NCBI RefSeq assembly: GCF_019511345.1
Contig: NZ_JAEUAK010000004.1
Coordinates: 62,001-126,000, forward strand
From: Rhizobium mesosinicum
Lineage (GTDB): Bacteria > Pseudomonadota > Alphaproteobacteria > Rhizobiales > Rhizobiaceae
DNA length: 64,000 nucleotides
Direction of reading: 5' to 3'
In this document: piece by piece, positions 16,190 to 24,498 of the stretch
Position numbering within the stretch: the stretch's first letter is position 1
Layout: every line of letters starts with the position of its first letter
Program-made: the position numbers and the translations under genes
Notes under the pieces: model-generated
What the model was told of the DNA's origin: nothing
The model's input: only the letters and a program-made list of their open reading frames with translations
Databases searched by the model: none

Positions 16190-16987
16190 TCAGGCTTTCA
16201 GCAGCCATTCATGCTCAGGCGCATTATAGAACTTCCAGACGCGCTTTGGCCCGGCCATGACATTGAGATAATAGAGGTCATAGCCATGCGTCGCGGCGCA
16301 AGGGTGATATCCTCTGGGCACCAGCGTCACGTCGCCGTCTTCGATGGCCATCGCCTGATCAAGTGAGCGGTCATCCGTATAGACGCGCTGGAAGCCGAAG
16401 CCCTGCGGCGGATTGAGGCGGTGGTAGTAGGTTTCTTCCAGCATGCTCTCGTGCGGAAGATTGTCCTGGTCATGCTTGTGCGGTGGATACGAGGAGGTGT
16501 GGCCGCCCGGCGTGATCACCTCGACGACGAGCAGCGAATGCGCCGAACTATCATCCTCAGGCATGATATTGTTGACGTAGCGTACATTCGTGCCCTTGCC
16601 GCGGGTCAGCGGCGGGTGCGTGCCGGGCGGAATGGCCTTCGCCTCATAGGTTCCGCCGCCGGGTGCGGAGCAGACGGCAAGCTCGAGATCCGTCTCGGCC
16701 GTCACCGACCACGTCGATTCCATCGGGATATAAAGAGCATGCGGTGCGCCGTCGAACGGGCTCATGCGCTCGCCGAGCGTGCCGAAATCCCTGGTACCGG
16801 CCGAAGCCTTGCCCTTGCCGCTCACCCAGACGAGGCAGACCTCGCGTTCGCCGGTTTCGCCCGATGCCGTCTCGCCCGGTTTCAGGCGGTACATATCGAA
16901 GCCGACATAGGTCCAGCCGGCGCTTTCCGGCGTGACATGGGTGACGCGGCCATGCGTGCCTGATGGTTTTACCTTGAGGTTTGGCAT
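16190..16987 (-). CDS. iolB: 5-deoxy-glucuronate isomerase
   Basis: This 265-residue cupin-type isomerase matches IolB, with the blocks VTPESAGWTYVGFDMYRL, SSYPPHKHDQDNLPHESMLEETYYHR (His and Glu metal ligands) and LVPRGYHPCAATHGYDLYYLN. It converts 5-deoxy-glucuronate to 5-dehydro-2-deoxy-gluconate, the step after IolD in inositol breakdown. It is the last gene of the leftward iolC-iolD-iolE-iolB set, separated from iolE by a palindromic repeat. AGGAGG precedes the ATG. Confidence 0.95.
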   Translation of the reverse strand: MPNLKVKPSGTHGRVTHVTPESAGWTYVGFDMYRLKPGETASGETGEREVCLVWVSGKGKASAGTRDFGTLGERMSPFDGAPHALYIPMESTWSVTAETDLELAVCSAPGGGTYEAKAIPPGTHPPLTRGKGTNVRYVNNIMPEDDSSAHSLLVVEVITPGGHTSSYPPHKHDQDNLPHESMLEETYYHRLNPPQGFGFQRVYTDDRSLDQAMAIEDGDVTLVPRGYHPCAATHGYDLYYLNVMAGPKRVWKFYNAPEHEWLLKA

Positions 16988-17017
16988 TGGTGTTTTCCTC
17001 CTGAATTGGTGGATGGG

Positions 17018-17133
17018 GCCCCCTCATCCGGCTGCCGCCACCTCTCCCCGGCGGGGAGAAGGGACATGCCGCACCGCCTCGTTCCCCCTTCTCCCCTGGG
17101 GGAGAAGGTGCCCGAAGGGCGGATGAGGGGGGC
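17018..17133. repeat. palindromic intergenic repeat between iolE and iolB
   Basis: Outer arms GCCCCCTCATCCG and CGGATGAGGGGGGC and inner CTCCCC/GGGGAGAAGG blocks form a nested inverted repeat of about 116 bp. Sequences of the type CCCTCATCCG...CTTCTCCCC recur widely between genes in rhizobial chromosomes. In the mRNA it would fold into a long hairpin between two iol cistrons. Confidence 0.75.
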
Positions 17134-17156
17134 TCCGGGCTCCAGCAGTTTTGTAG

Positions 17157-18074
17157 TTATCCCTTCGGGAAACCTTCCGTCTCCACCGTGTAACCAGCCG
17201 CGGTCATCACCCGCATCAATTCCGCATGGCCGATCTCCGCCATCTTCTGCGGCGGCGCCTTGCGCGGATCCTGTTCGGCTTCGACGACGAACCAGCCTTC
17301 ATAACCGTAATCGGCAAAGCGCCTGACGATCGCGCCGAAATCGAGCGAGCCGTCGCCCGGCACGGTGAAGGCGCCGAGCGCCACCGCATCGAGGAAGGAC
17401 TGCTTGCTGCGGTCGAGCCCATCGACGACAGACTTCCTGATATCCTTGACGTGCACATGGTTGATGCGGGCGTGGTAATTGTCGATGGCGCGCAGCACAT
17501 CCCCGCCGGCAAAGGCCAGATGCCCGGCATCGAGCAGCAACGGAATGCCCGCACCCGAATTCTTCATGAACGCATCGAGCTCAGGCTCGGTCTCGACGAC
17601 AGCCGCCATATGGTGGTGATAGGAAAGCGGCATGCCCTGCTCGGCGCACCATTCGCCGAATTCGGTGACGCGGCGCGCATAGGTCTTCATCTCGTCATCG
17701 CCAAGCCGCGGCTTGGTCGCGAGCGGCTTCGAACGGTCGCCCTGGATGGAGCGGCCGACTTCGCCATAGACGATGCAGGGCGCATTGACGGCCTTGAACA
17801 GCTCAATCATCGGCGCGATGCGATCCTTATTGGCCGCAAGCTCCTCGTTGACCAGCGTGCCGGAGAACCAGCCGCCGCAGAGCGTCACGTCGGCAGCGCG
17901 CAGGATCGGCAGCATTTCCTGAGGGTTGCTGGGGAAACGTCGGCCCTGTTCCATGCCGGTGAAGCCGGCGCTGCGGGATTGCCGCAGGCATTCTTCCAGA
18001 GATACGTCGTCGCTGAGTTCGGGAAGGTCGTCGTTCCACCATGCGATCGGCGACATGCCGAGTTTGGCCTTCAT
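17157..18074 (-). CDS. iolE: myo-inosose-2 dehydratase
   Basis: This 305-residue xylose-isomerase-like TIM barrel has the IolE features GMSPIAWWNDDLPEL at the N-terminus, LSYHHHMAAVVET and LLLDAGHLAFAGG in the middle, and HVHVKDIR with a downstream GDGSLDF. It dehydrates scyllo-inosose to 3D-(3,5/4)-trihydroxycyclohexane-1,2-dione, the substrate of IolD. The start follows AGGAGAC. It lies 65 bp after iolD in the same operon. Confidence 0.95.
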   Translation of the reverse strand: MKAKLGMSPIAWWNDDLPELSDDVSLEECLRQSRSAGFTGMEQGRRFPSNPQEMLPILRAADVTLCGGWFSGTLVNEELAANKDRIAPMIELFKAVNAPCIVYGEVGRSIQGDRSKPLATKPRLGDDEMKTYARRVTEFGEWCAEQGMPLSYHHHMAAVVETEPELDAFMKNSGAGIPLLLDAGHLAFAGGDVLRAIDNYHARINHVHVKDIRKSVVDGLDRSKQSFLDAVALGAFTVPGDGSLDFGAIVRRFADYGYEGWFVVEAEQDPRKAPPQKMAEIGHAELMRVMTAAGYTVETEGFPKG

Positions 18075-18139
18075 CTATAGTCTCCTTGAAAACATTGCGG
18101 AGGAGCGTTTCCGCTCCTCCAGAAATTGAGAATGATCGA

Positions 18140-19990
18140 TCAGCCGACGCGCTGGGCGGCGCGTGCCTTGACATAGGCCTCATGCGCCTTGTTGACCTCG
18201 CCGCGCGGGCTGACTTCCGGCACCGCGACATCCCACCAGTGGCCGCCGGCATCCGTGGTGATCAGGGGATCGGTATCGATGACGAAGACCGACGTCCGGT
18301 CGTTCTTCTTCGAATCGGCGATCGCCTGTTCGAGTTCGGCAATTGAGGAAACCTTGACAGCAATCGCCCCCATCGCTTCGGCATGCGCGCGGAAATCGAT
18401 CTCGGGCATGACTTCGTGATAGGCGTCCTTCAGGAGATTGTTGAAGTTGGCGCCGCCGGTTGCCATCTGCAGGCGGTTGATGCAGCCGTAGCCGCGGTTA
18501 TCGAGCAGCACGATGTTGAGCTTGAGGCCGAGCATGACCGAGGTCGCAAGCTCGGAATTCATCATCATGTAGGAACCGTCGCCGACCATGACGACCACGT
18601 CCTTTTCCGGATGCGCCATCTTGGCGCCGAGGCCGCCGGCAATCTCATAGCCCATGCAGGAGAAGCCGTATTCCATGTGGTAGCTGCCGGGGATGGTCGC
18701 CGGCCACAGCTTGTGCAGCTCACCCGGCAGGCCGCCGGCTGCGCAAAGCAGCGTGGTCTTCTCGCCGCCGATCGAGCGAACGACCGCACCAATGACCTGT
18801 GCGTCGGAGGGCAGGGCGGCATTGGTGGCGCCCATCGCCTTGGCGGCGGCCTCCAACCACATGTTCTTCTCCTTCGTTGCCTTTTCGGCAAGGGCTGCCG
18901 GCGCCTTCCAGCCGGAAAGACCCGCGGAGAGCGCCTTCAGTCCCTCGCGCGCGTCGGCAACCAAGGGATGGCTGTCATGCTTCAGCGCGTCATAGGCCGC
19001 GATATTCAGGCTGAGCAGCTTGAAGTTCTCATTCTTGAAGAGCGCCCATGAGCCGGTCGTGAAATCCTGGCAGCGCGTGCCGACGGCAATCACCAGATCG
19101 GTTTCCTCGGCAATCGCATTGGCAGCCGACGTGCCGGTCACGCCGACGGAGCCGAGTGCCAGCGGATGACGCTCATCGATCGCCGATTTGCCCGCCTGTG
19201 TGACGACGACGGGAACGTCATGGGCTTCCGCAAAAGCCGTAAGCTCCTTGGTGGCCTGCGAATAGAGAACGCCGCCGCCGGCGACGATCACCGGCTTCTG
19301 CGAGGCCTTGATCAGCGCAATGGCATTGGCAAGCTCATCGGCGTCCGGCTGCGGACGGCGCACCGTCCAGACCTTCTCGTCGAACAGGCTTTCCGGATAG
19401 TCGAAGGCTTCCGCCTGAACGTCCTGGCAGAGCGACAGCGTCACCGGACCGCAATCGAGCGGATCGGTCAGCACCTGCATGGCGCGCTTCAGCGCGGTAA
19501 TGATCTGTTCGGGCCGGGTGATACGGTCGAAATAGCGTGAAACAGGACGGAAGGCGTCATTCGCCGATACCGTGCCGTCGCCGAAATCTTCGATCTGCTG
19601 CAGCACCGGATCGGGCGCACGATTGGCGAAGATATCGCCGGGCAGGAAGAGGACGGGAATACGGTTCACATGCGCCACCCCGGCAGCCGTCACCATGTTC
19701 AGCGCGCCGGGGCCGATGGAGGTCGTGCAGGCCATGAAACGCTGGCGGAAACTCGCCTTGGCATAGGCGATTGCCGCATGCGCCATACCCTGTTCGTTGT
19801 GCGCACGGTAGGTCGGCAGTTCCTGGCGGACCTGGTAGAGCGCTTCGCCCATGCCGGCGACATTGCCGTGACCGAAGATCGCCCAGACGCCGCCGAAGAT
19901 CGGCACTTTCTTTCCGTCCACGATCGTCATCTGCTTCTTAAGGAAATGCGCGACAGCCTGCGCCATCGTCAAACGGATTGTCTTACCCAT
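18140..19990 (-). CDS. iolD: 3D-(3,5/4)-trihydroxycyclohexane-1,2-dione acylhydrolase
   Basis: From the ATG at 19990 (GGAGG seven to eleven bases upstream) this is a 616-residue thiamine-diphosphate enzyme. The catalytic Glu66 lies in YRAHNEQGMAH. A central NAD/FAD-like domain (about 200-340) is followed by the ThDP/Mg motif GDGSYMMMNSEL...LLDNRGYG at about 470-502. It opens the trihydroxycyclohexanedione ring to give 5-deoxy-glucuronate. A longer in-frame start at 20047 would run into the palindromic repeat and is rejected. Confidence 0.95.
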   Translation of the reverse strand: MGKTIRLTMAQAVAHFLKKQMTIVDGKKVPIFGGVWAIFGHGNVAGMGEALYQVRQELPTYRAHNEQGMAHAAIAYAKASFRQRFMACTTSIGPGALNMVTAAGVAHVNRIPVLFLPGDIFANRAPDPVLQQIEDFGDGTVSANDAFRPVSRYFDRITRPEQIITALKRAMQVLTDPLDCGPVTLSLCQDVQAEAFDYPESLFDEKVWTVRRPQPDADELANAIALIKASQKPVIVAGGGVLYSQATKELTAFAEAHDVPVVVTQAGKSAIDERHPLALGSVGVTGTSAANAIAEETDLVIAVGTRCQDFTTGSWALFKNENFKLLSLNIAAYDALKHDSHPLVADAREGLKALSAGLSGWKAPAALAEKATKEKNMWLEAAAKAMGATNAALPSDAQVIGAVVRSIGGEKTTLLCAAGGLPGELHKLWPATIPGSYHMEYGFSCMGYEIAGGLGAKMAHPEKDVVVMVGDGSYMMMNSELATSVMLGLKLNIVLLDNRGYGCINRLQMATGGANFNNLLKDAYHEVMPEIDFRAHAEAMGAIAVKVSSIAELEQAIADSKKNDRTSVFVIDTDPLITTDAGGHWWDVAVPEVSPRGEVNKAHEAYVKARAAQRVG

Positions 19991-20023
19991 CGGGTCCTCC
20001 CGCACCTTTACTCTATCTGTTTT

Positions 20024-20174
20024 CCCCTCCCCAACCCCTCCCCACAAGGGGGGTTAACCTGCCGGGCTCTCCGCGTTTCATCACACCCTCACATCCGCAA
20101 GAACGTTAGTTTGTGATGTCAGGCGGAGCCTCAAGCTAAGTCCCTCCCCCTTGTGGGGAGGGGTTGGGGAGGGG
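20024..20174. repeat. inverted repeat element between iolC and iolD
   Basis: A perfect 27-bp inverted repeat (20024-20050 and 20148-20174; arms rich in CCCCTCCCC) encloses 97 bp. The layout is that of a non-autonomous, MITE-like or mosaic intergenic element. It is unrelated in sequence to the element between iolE and iolB. Confidence 0.8.
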
Positions 20175-20188
20175 TCTAAATTCTATCT

Positions 20189-22123
20189 CTACCGAAGCCC
20201 ACGCGTTTTCAGCCAGGCCTCTGTCAATTCCTTGAAGCGGCCTGCCATGTCGGCAATCGCTTCCTCGTCATTCAACTTCCCCGAAAGCCAGCCGCGCGCC
20301 GCGTCGGCAAAGATCGTCCGGCCAACTGCAAAGCCCTTGACCGAGGGCGCAGCCAGCGTCGCCTCGAATCCTCTGACCAGTTCGTCGGCAGGAGCCTCCA
20401 GCCCGAGCAGCACGATACCGCGGCACCATGGATCATTTTTGGCAATCACGGCATTGATCTTTTTCCAGGCGCCGGTTGAGGCCTGCGGCTCCAGCTTCCA
20501 CCAGTCCGGCTTGATGCCGAGCGCGTAGAGTTCTTCCAGCGCCGTCGACACCGTGTCGTCTGTCAGCGGCCCGTTCTTGCTGGAGATGATCTCCACCAGC
20601 AGCTCACGTCCGACCTTGCGCGCGGCTTCGAAGAGCGTGCGCAGCTTCTCCTGCTGCTCCGTCTTGAGCGCAGCCGGGTCGTCGGGATGATAGAAACACA
20701 GGCACTTGATGCAATGGTCGAGCGGCCACTCCACCAGTTGCGAGCCGATATCCTGGCTAAATTCGAAACGCAGCGGCTTGGAGCCAGGAAGCTCGACCGG
20801 CCGACCAATCCAGGTGAAATCCTTCTTGGCTGCATCGAAGAAGGCATCGCGGCCGAAGCGCTCGTCGATCAGCATGCCGTAACCCCGACGGCCATCGGCA
20901 ACGCGGGCAGCAGCTTCCACCGCCAGTCGCTTGAAGGCGACGATCTGGTTATAGTCGACGCTGAGCTCGTCGCAGACAGCGGTCAGCTGCGAACGATGGT
21001 CGATGGCGAGCGCCATCAGAAGCGGGATGTCGCCCTTGCGGGTCGAGGCCCAATGGATGTGGTTGATCGCCTCGTCCTTGCGCAGCGCGCGGTGGTTGCT
21101 GCCGTTCTTCAGGAAGAAGTCGAGTTCCGCCCAGGTCGGATATTCCGGCGAGCAGAGAAGACGGGAGACGGCAAAGGCCCCGCAGGCATTCGCCCAGGTG
21201 GCGCAGGTCTTCAGCGGTTCATCCTTCAGCCAGCCGCGCAGCAGGCCGGACATGAAGGCATCGCCCGCACCAAGAACGTTGAATACCTCGATCGGAAAGC
21301 CCTGGCCGACGATGCCGTCTTCCAGATTGTCACTGATCGGGCCATCATAGACGATGCAACCCATAGCCCCGCGCTTCAAGACGATGGTCGCAGGCGAAAG
21401 GCGTCTGATCTCCTTCAACGCACCGAGAACGTCATCGGCACCCGATGCAATCAGGATTTCCTCTTCCGTGCCGACGATCAGGTCGCAATCGGGCAGCGTC
21501 TCCTTCATCTTCGAGGAGACGCGGTCCGACTTCACATAACGCTCGAAACCCTCGGCATGGCCGGCAAGGCCCCAGAGGTTTGGCCGGTAGTCGATATCGA
21601 AAATCACCTTTCGACCGTTCGCCTTGGCAAGGCGGATCGCCTTGCGCTGCGCGGCCTCGGTATTCGGCCGGGAAAAATGCGTGCCCGAGACGAGCACGGC
21701 GCGTGAGGACTTGATGAAATCCTCGTCGATATCGCCTTCGTCGAGCGCCATATCGGCGCAGTCGGAACGATAGAAGATCATCGGCGAGACGCCCTCGGCC
21801 TCCACTGCCAGCAGCACAAGCGCGGTCAGCCGATCCTTGTCGGTCTTGATGCCTTTCGTCTCGACGCCTTCGCGCGCCGACTGCTCGATGATGAAGCGCC
21901 CCATCTGCTCGTCGCCGACGCGGGTGATCAGCGCCGATTTCAGCCCGAGCCGCGCCGTGCCGATCGCGATATTGGCCGGGCAGCCGCCGACGGACTTGGC
22001 AAACGAGCCGATATCTTCGAGCCGTGAGCCGATCTGCTGCCCGTAAAGATCGACGGAGGATCGGCCGATAGTGATCACGTCAAGTGACGGCTCCGGCTGC
22101 GATCCCGGATTCGATTGTGCCAT
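20189..22123 (-). CDS. iolC: bifunctional 5-dehydro-2-deoxygluconokinase / DUF2090 aldolase-like fusion
   Basis: This 644-residue protein fuses two domains. Residues 13-330 are a PfkB-type sugar kinase with VGGCPANIA (45-53) and the catalytic Asp288 in GAGDAFMSG. Residues from about 340 onwards are a DUF2090 domain (MALAIDHRSQL, YGMLIDERFGRDAF, CLCFYHPDDP, GLEAPADELV), an IolJ-like aldolase module. Together they would phosphorylate 5-dehydro-2-deoxygluconate and cleave it to malonate semialdehyde and dihydroxyacetone phosphate. GGAGGACATC precedes the ATG. It is first in the iolCDEB operon and has operator-like sites in its promoter. Confidence 0.93.
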   Translation of the reverse strand: MAQSNPGSQPEPSLDVITIGRSSVDLYGQQIGSRLEDIGSFAKSVGGCPANIAIGTARLGLKSALITRVGDEQMGRFIIEQSAREGVETKGIKTDKDRLTALVLLAVEAEGVSPMIFYRSDCADMALDEGDIDEDFIKSSRAVLVSGTHFSRPNTEAAQRKAIRLAKANGRKVIFDIDYRPNLWGLAGHAEGFERYVKSDRVSSKMKETLPDCDLIVGTEEEILIASGADDVLGALKEIRRLSPATIVLKRGAMGCIVYDGPISDNLEDGIVGQGFPIEVFNVLGAGDAFMSGLLRGWLKDEPLKTCATWANACGAFAVSRLLCSPEYPTWAELDFFLKNGSNHRALRKDEAINHIHWASTRKGDIPLLMALAIDHRSQLTAVCDELSVDYNQIVAFKRLAVEAAARVADGRRGYGMLIDERFGRDAFFDAAKKDFTWIGRPVELPGSKPLRFEFSQDIGSQLVEWPLDHCIKCLCFYHPDDPAALKTEQQEKLRTLFEAARKVGRELLVEIISSKNGPLTDDTVSTALEELYALGIKPDWWKLEPQASTGAWKKINAVIAKNDPWCRGIVLLGLEAPADELVRGFEATLAAPSVKGFAVGRTIFADAARGWLSGKLNDEEAIADMAGRFKELTEAWLKTRGLR

Positions 22124-22177
22124 GATGTCCTCCCGCTAGATTTTTACGCGGCCTGGACCGTCCGCGAATTTTGAATA

Positions 22178-22206
22178 ATGAAACATTGGTTCCGTCTGTT
22201 TGTCAA
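22178..22206 (-). promoter_or_regulatory. candidate iolC promoter
   Basis: The minus strand has a perfect TTGACA (22201-22206), a 17-base spacer and TTTCAT (22178-22183), about 55 bp before the iolC start. Operator-like sites overlap the spacer and lie just upstream. Confidence 0.5.
22179..22193 (-). promoter_or_regulatory. candidate IolR operator (promoter-overlapping)
   Basis: The minus strand reads GGAACCAATGTTTCA, a partial match to the inositol operator GGAANATNCGTTCCA as I recall it from Caulobacter. It sits between the -35 and -10 of the iolC promoter, where a bound repressor would block transcription. Confidence 0.45.
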
Positions 22207-22209
22207 TTC

Positions 22210-22224
22210 GGAATATTTATTCCA
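22210..22224. promoter_or_regulatory. candidate IolR operator (upstream of iolC -35)
   Basis: GGAATATTTATTCCA is a perfect 14-bp palindrome plus one base, and it matches GGAANATNCGTTCCA except at the central CG. It is 31 bp (about three helical turns) from the promoter-overlapping site. It overlaps the iolR stop codon. Confidence 0.6.
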
Positions 22225-23089
22225 TTTTGGTCTTCACGGGCTTTGCGTGCTGTAATTTGCGTCGTCGCTCGGCAATGGCAACCGGCAGCGCCATGGTGAG
22301 CGCCATGGAGGCCGACAATGAACGGAAGCCGGCGAAATCGGCCTCCGCTATTTCAAACCAGTGCGTGGCGCAGGCAGCGAGCGGCGAGAAGGCCGAATCG
22401 GTGATCGCAATGACCGGCACACCGCGATCGGCAAGCTCCTGGCTCTGATTGAGGCTGTCGGCCGCATAGGGAGAAAAGCTTGCCGCAATTGCCGCATCGC
22501 GCGGCGTGGCGAATTGCACCATCTCCGGATCGACGCCGTTTGGCGAGGCGACGATCTGATGGCGGATGTTCAGCTTCGAAAAGGCATAGGTCATGTGCGC
22601 CGTCAGCGGATAGGAGCGCCGCTTGGCGATGAGATAGATGGTCTCCGCCGCCGCCAGGATATCGACGGCCTTCGCAAACGTGTCCGTCTGCACGGTCGCC
22701 GCAAGCCGGTTCACCGACTGGCTGGCGGCCGAAATGAAGCCGGTCAGCAGCGTCGCATCCTCGTCATCCCCGCCGGACTGTTCCAGCGTGACGAGGCGTT
22801 CCTCATAACTTAGCGTCCGGTCCCGCAACCGCTCGCGAAAAATGCTCTGGAGATCGGAGAAACCCTCATAGCCCAGGTGATGGGCAAGGCGCACCAGCGT
22901 GGAGGGCTGAACTTCCGATGCCGCGGCAATGCTGGCCGTCGTGCCGAAGGCGATTTCATCAGGGTTGCCGAGCGCGAAGGCAGCCACCTGCGCCAGCCGC
23001 TTCGGCATGCTCGCCTTGCGCTCGATGATCGTACTGCGCAGGCTTTCGAAATCCCGCGGCACGCGCGGTCTTTGGGTGTCACTGTCCAT
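22217..23089 (-). CDS. iolR: RpiR/MurR-family regulator of inositol genes
   Basis: This 290-residue protein has an N-terminal HTH_6 domain (about residues 15-90: RLAQVAAFALGNPDEIAFGT, then VQPSTLVRLAHHLGYEGFSDLQ) and a C-terminal SIS sugar-isomerase domain (about 125-265; IYLIAKRRSYPLTAHMTYA, PVIAITDSAFSPLA). RpiR regulators of this type bind phosphorylated sugars or inositol intermediates. It lies directly upstream of iolC on the same strand, and GGAA-type palindromes occur on both sides. The operon probably escapes repression when an inositol catabolite binds the SIS domain. Confidence 0.88.
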   Translation of the reverse strand: MDSDTQRPRVPRDFESLRSTIIERKASMPKRLAQVAAFALGNPDEIAFGTTASIAAASEVQPSTLVRLAHHLGYEGFSDLQSIFRERLRDRTLSYEERLVTLEQSGGDDEDATLLTGFISAASQSVNRLAATVQTDTFAKAVDILAAAETIYLIAKRRSYPLTAHMTYAFSKLNIRHQIVASPNGVDPEMVQFATPRDAAIAASFSPYAADSLNQSQELADRGVPVIAITDSAFSPLAACATHWFEIAEADFAGFRSLSASMALTMALPVAIAERRRKLQHAKPVKTKME

Positions 23090-23106
23090 GCTGATGGCTC
23101 AGAAGA

Positions 23107-23121
23107 TGAAACAAATATTCC
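23107..23121. promoter_or_regulatory. candidate IolR operator near the iolR start
   Basis: The minus strand reads GGAATATTTGTTTCA, matching the recalled operator at all but two specified positions. It is 18 bp upstream of the iolR start, consistent with autoregulation. Confidence 0.5.
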
Positions 23122-23247
23122 ATATTTCGGAGCTTAAACGATTTCCATGAAGGCGCACAATTGTTTTTATTGAGCTGAAACTCAAGGGTTTTAGACAGTT
23201 TCGAGAGGGTGGGGATGGAATGATGGTTCAGGAGCTGCTTGTCAAAA

Positions 23248-23262
23248 TGATCCAAATATTCC
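23248..23262. promoter_or_regulatory. candidate IolR half-operator near the dehydrogenase start
   Basis: The minus strand reads GGAATATTTGGATCA. The GGAATATTTG half is identical to that of the site at 23107-23121, while the second half is degenerate. It lies 35 bp before the Gfo/Idh/MocA start. Confidence 0.4.
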
Positions 23263-23296
23263 AAAAATTCTCAAGGAGTTCAGGAGGAGACCCAGT

Positions 23297-24412
23297 ATGA
23301 AGCCACTCGGCATCGGTTTGATCGGCACCGGCTATATGGGCAAATGCCATGCGCTGGCATGGAATGCGGTGAAAACGGTGTTCGGCGATGTCGAGCGGCC
23401 GTGTCTCGTGCATCTTGCGGAGGCGAACGCGGAGCTCGCAGGCGTCCGCGCTGCCGAATTCGGCTTCGAGAAGGCGACGGACGACTGGCGGGCGCTGATC
23501 GCCGATCCCGATGTCGATGTCGTCTCCGTCACTACGCCCAACCAGTTCCACGCCGAAATGGCGATCGCCGCCCTTGAGGCCGGCAAGCACGTCTGGTGCG
23601 AAAAGCCGATGGCGCCCGCCTATGCCGATGCCGAGCGCATGCTGCAGACCGCCAGGCAGTCCGGTAGGGTCGCCGTACTCGGCTACAATTATATCCAGAA
23701 CCCGATCATGCGGCATATCAAAACGCTGATAGGCGAGGGCGCGATCGGCTCCGTCAATCATATCCGCGTCGAAATGGACGAGGATTTCATGGCGGATCCG
23801 GATGGACTCTTCTATTGGAAGAGTGAGTTGTCGGTCGGTTACGGCGCACTCGACGATTTCGCCGTCCATCCGCTGTCGCTGCTCTGGTATCTCTTCGGCC
23901 ATGTGGAAGCGGTTGCCGCGGACATGGTCAAGCCCTATGCCGATCGCCCGCTGAAAGAAGGCGGCCGCCGCGCGGTCGAGAATTACGATGCGGCCAATGT
24001 TCTGATGCGCCTCGGCGGCGGTATCTCGGCGGTGCTCATGGCAAACCGCGCAGCCTGGGGCCGCAAGGGTCGCATCGCGCTGCAGATCTACGGCTCGAAG
24101 GGGTCGATCCTCTACGATCAGGAGCGTATGAACGAATTCGAGCTCTATCAGGCCGAGGGACGAGGCTCCGAGCAGGGCTTCCGCAAGATACTGGCGGCTC
24201 CCGCCCATCAGCCCTATGATCGCTTCATCCCGGCCCCCGGCCACGGCCTCGGCTTCAACGATCTCAAGATCATCGAATGCCGCGAACTGATCCGCGCGAT
24301 TTCCGGAGAGCCGGCGTCTATCGTGACATTCGAAGACGGTCTCAGGATAGAGAAGTCGGTTCATGCCATGGCACAGTCTTTCCATGAGCGCCGCTGGATC
24401 GAGATCGGCTGA
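23297..24412 (+). CDS. Gfo/Idh/MocA-family dehydrogenase (inositol-type)
   Basis: This 371-residue NAD(P)-dependent dehydrogenase has a Rossmann start GLIGTGYMGKCHALAW (residues 7-22), the cofactor and catalytic block VWCEKPMAPAYADAE with Lys near residue 105, and a substrate-domain GYGALDDFAVHPLSLLWYL segment. It is divergent from iolR and shares the operator-bearing intergenic region, so it probably oxidises an inositol isomer or derivative. It differs from the canonical IolG/IdhA, so the substrate is uncertain. GGAGGAG lies eight bases before the ATG. Confidence 0.85.
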   Translation: MKPLGIGLIGTGYMGKCHALAWNAVKTVFGDVERPCLVHLAEANAELAGVRAAEFGFEKATDDWRALIADPDVDVVSVTTPNQFHAEMAIAALEAGKHVWCEKPMAPAYADAERMLQTARQSGRVAVLGYNYIQNPIMRHIKTLIGEGAIGSVNHIRVEMDEDFMADPDGLFYWKSELSVGYGALDDFAVHPLSLLWYLFGHVEAVAADMVKPYADRPLKEGGRRAVENYDAANVLMRLGGGISAVLMANRAAWGRKGRIALQIYGSKGSILYDQERMNEFELYQAEGRGSEQGFRKILAAPAHQPYDRFIPAPGHGLGFNDLKIIECRELIRAISGEPASIVTFEDGLRIEKSVHAMAQSFHERRWIEIG

Positions 24413-24498
24413 GGCAAAACCTACGCTTCCGTTGACGGCGTTTGGGGCAGGGGATAGGCCTTGTCTCTGTCGAAGGACTGATATTCGGGAGTGACATC

